Shown here: positions 36,288 to 42,699 of the stretch, one piece after another
Layout: the number at the start of each line of letters is the position of its first letter
How positions within the stretch are numbered: position 1 is the first letter of the stretch
DNA from: PALSA-926 sp964476835
GTDB taxonomy: Bacteria > Pseudomonadota > Alphaproteobacteria > Micavibrionales > UBA2020
NCBI GenBank assembly: GCA_964476835.1
Contig: CAYZCE010000004.1
Location: 1-64,000 of the forward strand
DNA: 64,000 nucleotides
Direction: 5' to 3'
Made by a program: the position numbers and the translations under genes
Notes under the pieces: generated by a model
Seen by the model: the letters and a program-made list of their open reading frames with translations, nothing else
What the model was told of the DNA's origin: nothing
The model's database searches: none

Positions 36288-36896
36288 TTACTGGTTGAAT
36301 TCATTGTGTTCAGGCGCCGTAGGGGGAATGCCGTTCAGTTCGGTGTCATTCCAGTACTTGGTGCCCTTCAGCATGACTTGCGCGAGCAGGCCCGACTTCG
36401 TCATCTGGTAGATCTCGACGCCCGGGAGGACGTCAACGGCACCGCCTGTCGCGCCGCCCGATGCACCCTGCTTTGCGGCAAGGTCGGCATGGCCGGAGAG
36501 GTCGAGGCCGCGCTTGACGAAGTCGTCGAAGATCTTCCGGTCATGGAAGATGAAGACCACGCGGAAGTCCTTCGCGCCAAGGCCGAGGCCGACACCGGCG
36601 GAAGCCATCTTCATGTAAGTGTCCGTGCCGGTGCGGTTGTCGTGCGAGATGCCGTGACCGTAAGAGCCGGAGAAGAAGATGACGGCCAGGTCGGCATTGG
36701 TGAAGACGGCGGTGCCTTCAGCCTTCGCCACCTTTTCAGCGGTGCCGGGTGCGGCTTTATAAAGCCTGTTCAGCGTCGCGGACTGCATCTTCTGGATCTC
36801 GGCGCGTTGCTCGTCCACCGTCGCCGCCGTATAGGCGAAAGCGGAGGAAGCCGAGAAGGCCATGACGACGGCTATTGCTGCGATAAGTAACTTCAT
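36288..36896 (-). CDS. SYLF (Ysc84-like) lipid-binding exported protein
   Basis: 202 residues with a signal peptide (MKLLIAAIAVVMAFSASSAF, cleavage near AFAYT). The SYLF/Ysc84 domain runs from about residue 50 to the end: GTAVFTNADLAVIFFSGSYGHG, GVGLGLGAKDFRVVFIFHD and the Gly/Ala-rich SGGATGGAVDVLPGVEIYQ. SYLF domains bind membrane lipids, so this is a periplasmic, probably membrane-contacting protein. It lies between DUF1328 and CsbD genes with short gaps and shares their transcript. A role in envelope stress is inferred. Confidence 0.85.
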   Translation of the reverse strand: MKLLIAAIAVVMAFSASSAFAYTAATVDEQRAEIQKMQSATLNRLYKAAPGTAEKVAKAEGTAVFTNADLAVIFFSGSYGHGISHDNRTGTDTYMKMASAGVGLGLGAKDFRVVFIFHDRKIFDDFVKRGLDLSGHADLAAKQGASGGATGGAVDVLPGVEIYQMTKSGLLAQVMLKGTKYWNDTELNGIPPTAPEHNEFNQ

Positions 36897-36930
36897 GTTG
36901 CTCTCCTTGAAAGGTTGATGTTGCGGCTGG

Positions 36931-37116
36931 TTACACGACCGGCGGCGGCGGAGACTTGCCGCTGAAGAGGTGCAGGACCGCAGTCACGAGGAATAGGATG
37001 ATGAAGACGCCGAACAGAATCCGCGCCATTTCCATCGAGATCACGGCAACGCCGGTGAAGCCGAAGAGCGCAGCGATCAGCGCGAGTACCAAGAATGTGA
37101 TTGCCCATCTCAGCAT
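36931..37116 (-). CDS. DUF1328 family small membrane protein
   Basis: 61 residues, two transmembrane helices (about residues 3-20 and 26-49), beginning MLRWAITFLVLALIAALFGF and ending with a Pro-rich tail; this is the YtjA/DUF1328 pattern. AGGAG lies 8 bases before the ATG. The family is widespread and often stress-induced; its function is unknown. It is first in the unit that continues with SYLF and CsbD, directly downstream of an EcfG-type promoter. Confidence 0.88.
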   Translation of the reverse strand: MLRWAITFLVLALIAALFGFTGVAVISMEMARILFGVFIILFLVTAVLHLFSGKSPPPPVV

Positions 37117-37154
37117 GATTTTTCTCCTTTTATGGATTATTGTCTGTCTTTCCG

Positions 37155-37180
37155 AACGTCTCGCCTGCCCGTGAAGTTCC
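37155..37180 (-). promoter_or_regulatory. EcfG-type promoter for DUF1328-SYLF-csbD
   Basis: On the minus strand GGAAC (37180-37176), 17 bases, CGTT (37158-37155), an exact match to the alphaproteobacterial general-stress consensus GGAAC-N16/17-CGTT. It ends 39 bases before the DUF1328 start and lies directly downstream of the ECF sigma gene. Confidence 0.8.
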
Positions 37181-37214
37181 GCGGGAAAAGCAAGTCTTTG
37201 ATGTGCGGGGTAAT

Positions 37215-37718
37215 TTAGTGGTAGGTGAAAATCCGGAACTTGCCTTCATCGAGCGCGGCCTGAAGATGTTCGCGCGCGCGCGACAGGCGCGAACGCACGG
37301 TGCCCACGGGGATGGACAACGCCTGTGCGGCCTCTTCATAGCTCAAGCCATCGACGCAGACCAGTTGCAGGACTTCCTGGTGTTCCGGGCAGAGCCGGTG
37401 GATATAGTCCATCACGATATGCAGGTCCGCGCAACCTTCCTGCGCCGGGCCGACCGAAACCTTGTCGATATAAGGCGCCGGATCGTAGCGCGTCTCGAAC
37501 TTCTTCCGATGGCGGTATCCCGACACGAAGAGGTTGAACATCATTTTCGACGTCCAACTGAAGAGGTTGGTGCCGTCGAGGAAGTAATCTTTCTTTTCGA
37601 GTGCCCGCAGAATGGTGGATTGGAACAGGTCGTCTGCATTCTGGGTGTTTTTGGTGAGGCCGAGCGCGAATCTTCGCAATTTACCGATTTCATTGATAAG
37701 TGCTTGTTCTTGAAACAT
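37215..37718 (-). CDS. ecfG: ECF sigma factor, EcfG (ECF15) type
   Basis: 167 residues from the ATG at 37718, which has AAAGGAGG upstream; the 45-codon extension is low-complexity and rejected. Region 2 reads LRRFALGLTKN through NADDLFQSTILRAL, and region 4 has LSYEEAAQALSIPVGTVRSR as helix-turn-helix. Length and both blocks are typical of EcfG, the general-stress sigma factor normally held by anti-sigma NepR and released by PhyR. Neither is encoded here. It is flanked by matching promoters at 37155, 38672 and 40127 and divergent from an orphan response regulator. Confidence 0.82.
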   Translation of the reverse strand: MFQEQALINEIGKLRRFALGLTKNTQNADDLFQSTILRALEKKDYFLDGTNLFSWTSKMMFNLFVSGYRHRKKFETRYDPAPYIDKVSVGPAQEGCADLHIVMDYIHRLCPEHQEVLQLVCVDGLSYEEAAQALSIPVGTVRSRLSRAREHLQAALDEGKFRIFTYH

Positions 37719-37889
37719 GTCCCCTCCTTTTTTGCTGCCTATCTTCCATATTATCAAACCCACACAACAACAAAGAAACAGGCAAATCTCAAAAAGGAAA
37801 AAGTTCTGTTTCATTTTTGTATCAAGTGCCCTACTATTCACCCGATATTTCAATTTCAGTCATTACACCCCTTTTATTAGGATCACGTC

Positions 37890-38633
37890 GTGACTCAAGC
37901 CACAGTTCTCGCCATCGATGACGATGCCGTCATGCAGGAACAGATGCGCCAGCATCTGGAGCGTGAAGGCTATCGCTTTCTCGCCCTTCCCGACAGCAAT
38001 GACATCCTTCAGAACATGGAGGAGCAAAATCCCGATATCATCGTCCTCAGCCTGCCGCCGTCCGGGGATCATATCGAACTGCTATCCTCCATCCGCAGCA
38101 AGAGCCGCGCCGGGCTGATCATCGTCAGCTCCAAATGCGAAACGATCGACCGGATCATCGGCCTGGAAATGGGCGCGGACGACTTCCTCAAGAAACCTTT
38201 CGAGTTGCGCGAACTAGCTGCACGCATCAAAGCACTGCTACGACGCGTCCCGCCCGACGAAACCACGCCGCTGCCGCTGAACGACGCGCCGATTGAATCG
38301 CCGCTCGCGCAGGCGGAGCGCATCGTCTTCGGCAACTGGGTGCTCGACCGCCTGCAATACCAATTGTTCGACGCGGAAGGAAAAACGGCAGAGCTGACGA
38401 GCGGGGAATTCAAGCTGCTCGAGGCGCTTGTGCTGGCGCCGCACCGCGCCCTCAGCCGCCAATACCTTTTCGAGACGACTCACCACGCCAACTTCCCTGA
38501 ATTCGACCGCGCGATCGACATCCAGATCGGTCGCCTGCGCAAGAAGATGAACGACGACCCGCACAACCCCACGCTGCTCAAGACGATTCGCGGCGTCGGT
38601 TACATGTTTGTGGGCGAGCCCAAAGCGGGCTGA
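37890..38633 (+). CDS. OmpR-type response regulator with Ser at the phosphoacceptor site
   Basis: 247 residues from a GTG. The receiver domain (about residues 5-120) keeps the acidic pocket DDD (10-12), the Ser/Thr in IIVSSK and the Lys in DDFLKKPF. Where the phosphorylated Asp belongs, however, the sequence reads IIVLSLPPSG, with S54 in place of Asp. The C-terminal winged-helix domain is complete (LTSGEFKLLEAL, DVQIGRLRKK-like IDIQIGRLRKK, IRGVGYMF). No histidine kinase is adjacent. It probably acts phosphorylation-independently. It is divergent from the ECF sigma gene with about 170 bases of AT-rich DNA between. Confidence 0.85.
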   Translation: MTQATVLAIDDDAVMQEQMRQHLEREGYRFLALPDSNDILQNMEEQNPDIIVLSLPPSGDHIELLSSIRSKSRAGLIIVSSKCETIDRIIGLEMGADDFLKKPFELRELAARIKALLRRVPPDETTPLPLNDAPIESPLAQAERIVFGNWVLDRLQYQLFDAEGKTAELTSGEFKLLEALVLAPHRALSRQYLFETTHHANFPEFDRAIDIQIGRLRKKMNDDPHNPTLLKTIRGVGYMFVGEPKAG

Positions 38634-38671
38634 TACATAGTATATACAGCGTATAAGCCGGAATAAGGTAG

Positions 38672-38697
38672 GGAACCAGCCCTGCACGCTCTCCGTT
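38672..38697 (+). promoter_or_regulatory. EcfG-type promoter for the EF-hand gene
   Basis: GGAAC (38672-38676), 17 bases, CGTT (38694-38697), 36 bases before the ATG of the EF-hand protein. It is the second exact consensus match beside the ECF sigma gene. Confidence 0.8.
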
Positions 38698-38733
38698 GGA
38701 TGTCTGCAATCCAACATAACAAGGAGAACGTTC

Positions 38734-39327
38734 ATGAATACCATCGTCACACGCCTTTTGGCAGGCACGGCACTTACGGTCTTCTTTATCTCGGCAACAC
38801 CGGCGCTCGCCGCCACTGTCGTCCGCGAGACCACGGTCACCGAGTCGGCCCCGACCGTCACCACGACGGTTGAGGAAACGACGCTGCCCGCCATCGGGTC
38901 GTCGACGTTCCGCTTCAATGACTTCGACCTGAACAACGACGGTATCCTGTCGATCGACGAAGTCGGCCGCATGCTGTTCAAGCTCTATGATAACGACGGC
39001 AACGGCTTCATCGACAGCAACGAGTACAAGCGCCGCGCCGTCATCACGGTGGTGCCGATGGAGAAGAACGTGAAGATCGCGTATGACCTTGACGGCGACG
39101 GCGTCGCCGACGTCACCAAGTACACCTACGAGACCTTCATGCAGGAGACCATGCTGACGCGCTTCGATAAGAACCGCGACGGCCTCTCGCCGCGCGAGTT
39201 CACGGGACGCGACTTCTGGTCTGCCGACGTCAACCACGACAAGGGCGTCGACCTGCAGGAATGGCAAGGCACTTATATCAAGAGCCTCGACCACTCCAAC
39301 AAGGAAAAGGCACGCTTCAACAAGTAA
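38734..39327 (+). CDS. Exported EF-hand calcium-binding protein
   Basis: 197 residues. A signal peptide (cleavage near ALAAT, residue ~26) and a Thr/Val/Glu-rich linker precede about five EF-hand-like loops: DLNNDGILSIDE, DNDGNGFIDSNE, DLDGDGVADVTK, DKNRDGLSPREF and DVNHDKGVDLQE. At least the first two have the canonical Asp/Asn/Asp spacing. Probably a periplasmic calcium-binding or sensing protein. AAGGAGA precedes the ATG. It is the first gene after an EcfG-type promoter, and two membrane-protein genes follow closely. Confidence 0.88.
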   Translation: MNTIVTRLLAGTALTVFFISATPALAATVVRETTVTESAPTVTTTVEETTLPAIGSSTFRFNDFDLNNDGILSIDEVGRMLFKLYDNDGNGFIDSNEYKRRAVITVVPMEKNVKIAYDLDGDGVADVTKYTYETFMQETMLTRFDKNRDGLSPREFTGRDFWSADVNHDKGVDLQEWQGTYIKSLDHSNKEKARFNK

Positions 39328-39373
39328 CCGTTTCTAAATCTACCTTAACTTCACAACAATAGGAGGATACGAC

Positions 39374-39688
39374 ATGACAACCCGAAACATCGCAAAGCGA
39401 ACGCTGAAGAAGGCTCACAAGGCAGCCGGCAACATGGAAGTCGGCCTGGAAGACATCCGCGACGACGTCGTCGGCCTTGCCCGCGACATCCGTGACGCTT
39501 CCGCTTGCCAGGCAAGTGCGGCCGCTGAGTACGTCGCCGATTACGCGACGGACCTGAGGGACCAAGGCGCCGACGTGGTCGACAAGATCGAACGCCAGAT
39601 CAAGGCCAAGCCGACCCGCAGCGTTGCGATCGCGTTCACCACGGGGCTGCTCGCCAGCCTTTTGCTCGGACACCATCGGGCATCGTGA
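39374..39688 (+). CDS. DUF883/ElaB-like membrane-anchored stress protein
   Basis: 104 residues. Amphipathic, coiled-coil-like sequence (about 10-75, with DLRDQGADVVDKIERQIKA) leads to a C-terminal hydrophobic tail anchor (SVAIAFTTGLLASLLLG). This is the arrangement of YqjD/ElaB/DUF883 proteins, which sit on the inner membrane and associate with ribosomes in stationary phase. AGGAGG is 10 bases upstream. Its stop overlaps the next start (TGATG). It may share the EF-hand transcript. Confidence 0.75.
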   Translation: MTTRNIAKRTLKKAHKAAGNMEVGLEDIRDDVVGLARDIRDASACQASAAAEYVADYATDLRDQGADVVDKIERQIKAKPTRSVAIAFTTGLLASLLLGHHRAS

Positions 39689-40119
39689 TGCTGAAGGACC
39701 CGGCAGGCATGATCGAGGACCTTCTCCTGAACGCCATTGTCGGCGAGAAGGCTCTGCCGCCGCCCCGAAGCAGGTGGGACTGGGGCTTGACCGCCCTGTC
39801 CGTCCTGCTGGCGGGCGTCGCGGTCGCTTTGTGCGTCATCGGGCTGGTGCGCTTCTTTGAAGCGCGCTACAGCCCCGATGCCGCCGCCCTGCTCTCCGCT
39901 GCCGTGATTTTTGCTGCGAGCCTCCTGGCACTGGCCGCCGCAAATATCTGCAAGAAGAGGAAGGCGCGCCGCATCAATGCCGCTCAAAACGACACGAGCA
40001 AGAACGTGCAGGCACTGGTCGAAGGCATCGCCGCCGAACTCGACGGCCCTGTCCGCGAAAACCCGAAGACCGCCGTCGCGATCGCCGCGCTCGCCGGCTT
40101 CCTGGCGGCAAAGCACTAA
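39688..40119 (+). CDS. YqjE-like membrane protein (phage-holin superfamily type)
   Basis: 143 residues from ATG at 39688 (a GTG one codon earlier is equally possible). Two membrane helices in the middle (about 35-58 and 67-85) are flanked by soluble ends; the C-terminal AAELDGPVRENPKTAVAIAALAGFLAAKH again resembles the DUF883 tail. The pairing DUF883-like then two-helix protein mirrors the yqjD-yqjE order. It is coupled to the preceding gene by a TGATG overlap. Function unknown; stress-related by context. Confidence 0.65.
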   Translation: MLKDPAGMIEDLLLNAIVGEKALPPPRSRWDWGLTALSVLLAGVAVALCVIGLVRFFEARYSPDAAALLSAAVIFAASLLALAAANICKKRKARRINAAQNDTSKNVQALVEGIAAELDGPVRENPKTAVAIAALAGFLAAKH

Positions 40120-40126
40120 CGGCGCT

Positions 40127-40151
40127 GGAACTTTGCATGTTCAAGGCCGTT
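40127..40151 (+). promoter_or_regulatory. EcfG-type promoter for the Gly/Asn-rich small protein
   Basis: GGAAC (40127-40131), 16 bases, CGTT (40148-40151), 38 bases before the ATG at 40190. Third exact match in the island. Confidence 0.78.
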
Positions 40152-40189
40152 GGTCTTTTATCTACAACCACAAACTAAGGAGAATGATC

Positions 40190-40393
40190 ATGGCCAACAA
40201 TATCAACGGAAATAACGGCGGCAATCGTCAAGACACTGCGCGCCCGGATGTCAGCCAGCCCGGCTATCAGCAAGGCGACCGCAAGAACGCAGACCAAGGC
40301 CGCGACAGCGACCGCAAGGTCAGCGCTCCCGACAAGTCCTCCGATATGCCGAAGAAGAACAAGGACAGCAGCAGCTGCGGCTGTACCAAATAA
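40190..40393 (+). CDS. Small disordered hydrophilic protein
   Basis: 67 residues from the ATG at 40190, which AAGGAG precedes by 7 bases; the in-frame extension upstream is a shadow of the previous gene. Rich in Asn, Gly, Asp, Lys and Ser (MANNINGNNGGNRQD), ending SSSCGCTK with two Cys. It has hydrophilin-like composition, typical of desiccation or osmotic stress proteins, but no named family. It has its own EcfG-type promoter and a terminator. Confidence 0.7.
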   Translation: MANNINGNNGGNRQDTARPDVSQPGYQQGDRKNADQGRDSDRKVSAPDKSSDMPKKNKDSSSCGCTK

Positions 40394-40414
40394 GTCCTTC
40401 TCCCACGGATAAGA

Positions 40415-40443
40415 AAAGGGACCTGGAAACGGGTCCCTTTTTT
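40415..40443 (+). terminator. Rho-independent terminator closing the stress island
   Basis: AAAAGGGACC (40414-40423), loop, GGTCCC (40432-40437) and six T. It lies about 20 bases after the small protein stop. Confidence 0.88.
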
Positions 40444-40712
40444 ATTGTCCCGAGTTCCGCCTTAGAACTGGTACCTAATCGCAGCAAACAGCTAAGCAAG
40501 ACGCAAAAGATAGTACAAAAAAAATGATAGAAGAACAGGATGAATTTAAGAAAGTATTTGCCGGTATGGAGATGAAAGTTATAAGACCTGTTTTTGTAGA
40601 AATGGCTACACATCCTTTTGCGACAAGGGGATCATGCCGCCGTCATGCCCGTGAGGTTGTTTTTATTTTTCCGGCTGCTGTTTCTCTTGTGTGAAAATAT
40701 GTGAGGTGAAAG
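40444..40712. other. AT-rich islet, left part; one doubtful 56-codon frame
   Basis: The base composition drops sharply from the terminator to the tRNA-Ser gene, unlike the rest of the window. A frame at 40524-40694 would encode 56 residues (MIEEQDEFKKVFAGMEMKVI onward) but lacks a ribosome-binding site and resembles nothing known. No integrase, att repeat or transposon end was found. With the AlpA-like gene that follows, it looks like residue of a mobile element. Confidence 0.5.
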
Positions 40713-40901
40713 ATGGCTATAAAGTTTTGTCGAGATACAGAACTTGCTGAACGATATAATGTTGATCGTGTAACAATCTGGCGCTGGGTAAAAGAAAATA
40801 AATTTCCTGCGCCAGTGCATTTTTCCACAGGTTGTACACGATCGAATTTACAGGAAATTGAAGCGTGGGAACTACGTTGTAAGGAACAAAAAAAGCTATG
40901 A
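40713..40901 (+). CDS. AlpA-like DNA-binding regulator
   Basis: 62 residues. The MerR/excisionase-type winged helix of AlpA regulators is clear: ELAERYNVDRVTIWRWVKEN, then KFPAPVHFSTGCTRSNLQEIEAW. GAGGTG lies 8 bases upstream of the ATG. AlpA-family proteins control excision of, or integrase expression in, prophages and integrative elements. Low GC and position 65 bases from the 3' end of tRNA-Ser, a common integration target, support an element remnant. No integrase remains nearby. Confidence 0.78.
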   Translation: MAIKFCRDTELAERYNVDRVTIWRWVKENKFPAPVHFSTGCTRSNLQEIEAWELRCKEQKKL

Positions 40902-40966
40902 TTTAGGCAATTTATATGGAGGGCTTATAAAAAAATCTTCCTAAGCGGTTGATTTTATTGAGTAAA

Positions 40967-41056
40967 TGGCGGACAGGGCGAGATTCGAACTCGCGATAGG
41001 ATTGCTCCTATTCTAGTTTTCGAGACTAGCGCCTTCAACCGCTCGGCCACCTGTCC
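40967..41056 (-). tRNA. tRNA-Ser (anticodon CGA)
   Basis: Class II tRNA of 90 bases on the minus strand. Acceptor GGACAGG pairs with CCTGTCC, G discriminator, CCA encoded at 40969-40967. The anticodon stem CTAGT/ACTAG encloses CTCGAAA, giving CGA (UCG codons). A long variable arm and a T arm GCGAG/CTCGC with loop TTCGAAT are present. A possible -10 TAGATT lies at 41076-41071. Confidence 0.97.
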
Positions 41057-41172
41057 ATTTCGAAGCGTGCAATCTAGCAGAAGCATCCGATTCCGAAAAG
41101 TATTTGTTTTGGCTTTCTTTTCAAGGCCTTCGAGGCCTTGACTTGCCCATGCGGGCGGCTTCTAATAATGAC

Positions 41173-42648
41173 ATGTTCGATGTATTGACCGCGGCCGAGA
41201 TGCGCAAAGCCGATGCCGCCTGCATTGCCGGCGGCACGGGAAGCCTGGAGCTTATGGATGCGGCGGGCGATGCGGTGGCGCGTCAGGTCATCGCGTTTTT
41301 CAAGCCCTGCCCCGTCCTCGTCCTCTGCGGCCCCGGCAATAACGGGGGCGACGGCTTCTTCGCCGCCGCGAAGCTGAAGCGCGAAGGCTGGCCGGTGCGC
41401 GTCGCGTGCCTTGTGCGCAAGGCCGCGCTCAAGGGTGACGCGGCGCTGGCGGCGAAGGAATGGGGCGACGAGATCGAGAGCCTCAATTCCAACCTCTCCG
41501 TGCACCAGACCGGTCTTGTGATCGACGCGGTATTCGGCACCGGCTTCGACCGCGCGCTGGAGCCGGAACTCGGCATCGTCTTCGACAAGATCCGCGCGCG
41601 CAAGATTCCCGTCGTCGCCGTCGATGTGCCGAGCGGGCTTGATGCCTCGACCGGCATGGCCGCGGCTGGCACGCTCAAGGCTGATCGCACCGTTACCTTC
41701 GGACGCTGGAAAGTCGGGCACCTCCTCTACCCCGGCCGCGCCTTGTGCGGATGGGTGCATGTCGCCGATATCGGCCTGACGCCCGCGCATATCGCTGCCA
41801 GCGGCGTAACATGTTACGTGAACGTGCCCGACGTATGGCTGAAGGACTTCCCGTGGCCCGCGCCCGAAAGCCACAAATACATGCGCGGCCACACGCTCGT
41901 CTACGGCGGCGCGGCGCGCACCGGGGCGGCCTGCCTCTCGGCGATGGCGGCGCAGAAAATCGGCGCGGGCGTCGTTTCCATCGCCAGCCTGCGCGAGAGT
42001 TTCGCCCTTTATGCCGCCTGCCGCGCGAGCATCATGGTCGACGCGACGGAGACGCTCGACGACTGGAAGTCGCTGTTGCGCGACGAACGCAAGAACACGA
42101 TCGTCATCGGCCCCGGCGCAGGCGCGGACGACCGCCTGCGCGCATCGGTCGAGGCCGCGCTCACGTTCAACAAATCCGGCGTGCTGGATGCCGATGTCTT
42201 CACCGCGTACCAAGCCGCGCCGCAAGAACTCTTCTCGCGCCTCTCGCCACACTACGTGCTGACGCCGCATGAAGGCGAATTCGAACGCCTCTTCGGCGCG
42301 GGTGACGGCAGCAAACTTGAGCGCGTCCGCGCCGCCGCGCAAAAGGCCAATGCCGTCGTGCTGCTCAAGGGCGCCGATACCGTGGTCGCGGCGCCCGACG
42401 GCACAGCTGTCATCAACACCAACGCCCCGCCGACGCTGGCCACCGCCGGATCGGGCGACGTTCTGGCGGGAATCATCGCAGGCCTGATCTCCCAGGGCAT
42501 GCCGGCCTTCCCGGCCGCGGCGGCCGGGGTCTGGCTTCACGGGGAAGCGGCCCAAGCCTACGGATTGGGACTGACGGCGGAAGACATAATAATCAAGCTG
42601 CCGCAAGTACTTAACACCCTCTACGGCCTTGAGAAAAATCATCCGTAA
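41173..42648 (+). CDS. nnr: Bifunctional NAD(P)H-hydrate repair enzyme Nnr
   Basis: 491 residues from the ATG at 41173 (MFDVLTAAEMRKAD); earlier in-frame starts give an unusual N-terminus. The N-terminal epimerase half (NnrE, about 1-210) has LCGPGNNGGDGFFAA. The C-terminal ADP-dependent dehydratase half (NnrD) has GPGAG, the Asp in DAD, LTPHEGEFERLF and NAPPTLATAGSGDVLAGIIAG. Together they return damaged R- and S-NAD(P)HX to NAD(P)H. It is transcribed away from tRNA-Ser and followed 51 bases on by a large exported protein. Confidence 0.94.
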   Translation: MFDVLTAAEMRKADAACIAGGTGSLELMDAAGDAVARQVIAFFKPCPVLVLCGPGNNGGDGFFAAAKLKREGWPVRVACLVRKAALKGDAALAAKEWGDEIESLNSNLSVHQTGLVIDAVFGTGFDRALEPELGIVFDKIRARKIPVVAVDVPSGLDASTGMAAAGTLKADRTVTFGRWKVGHLLYPGRALCGWVHVADIGLTPAHIAASGVTCYVNVPDVWLKDFPWPAPESHKYMRGHTLVYGGAARTGAACLSAMAAQKIGAGVVSIASLRESFALYAACRASIMVDATETLDDWKSLLRDERKNTIVIGPGAGADDRLRASVEAALTFNKSGVLDADVFTAYQAAPQELFSRLSPHYVLTPHEGEFERLFGAGDGSKLERVRAAAQKANAVVLLKGADTVVAAPDGTAVINTNAPPTLATAGSGDVLAGIIAGLISQGMPAFPAAAAGVWLHGEAAQAYGLGLTAEDIIIKLPQVLNTLYGLEKNHP

Positions 42649-42699
42649 AGTTTTAAATAAATACCCCTAAAGCGAAAAACATGCTACACTGGAACAATA

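Noticed and set aside
40524..40694. 56-codon frame in the AT-rich islet
   Set aside because: No ribosome-binding site and no recognisable features; kept only as a remark under the islet.
40967..41056. Duplicated att site from the tRNA-Ser 3' end
   Set aside because: No second copy of the tRNA 3' sequence was found by eye within the islet or before the terminator at 40415.
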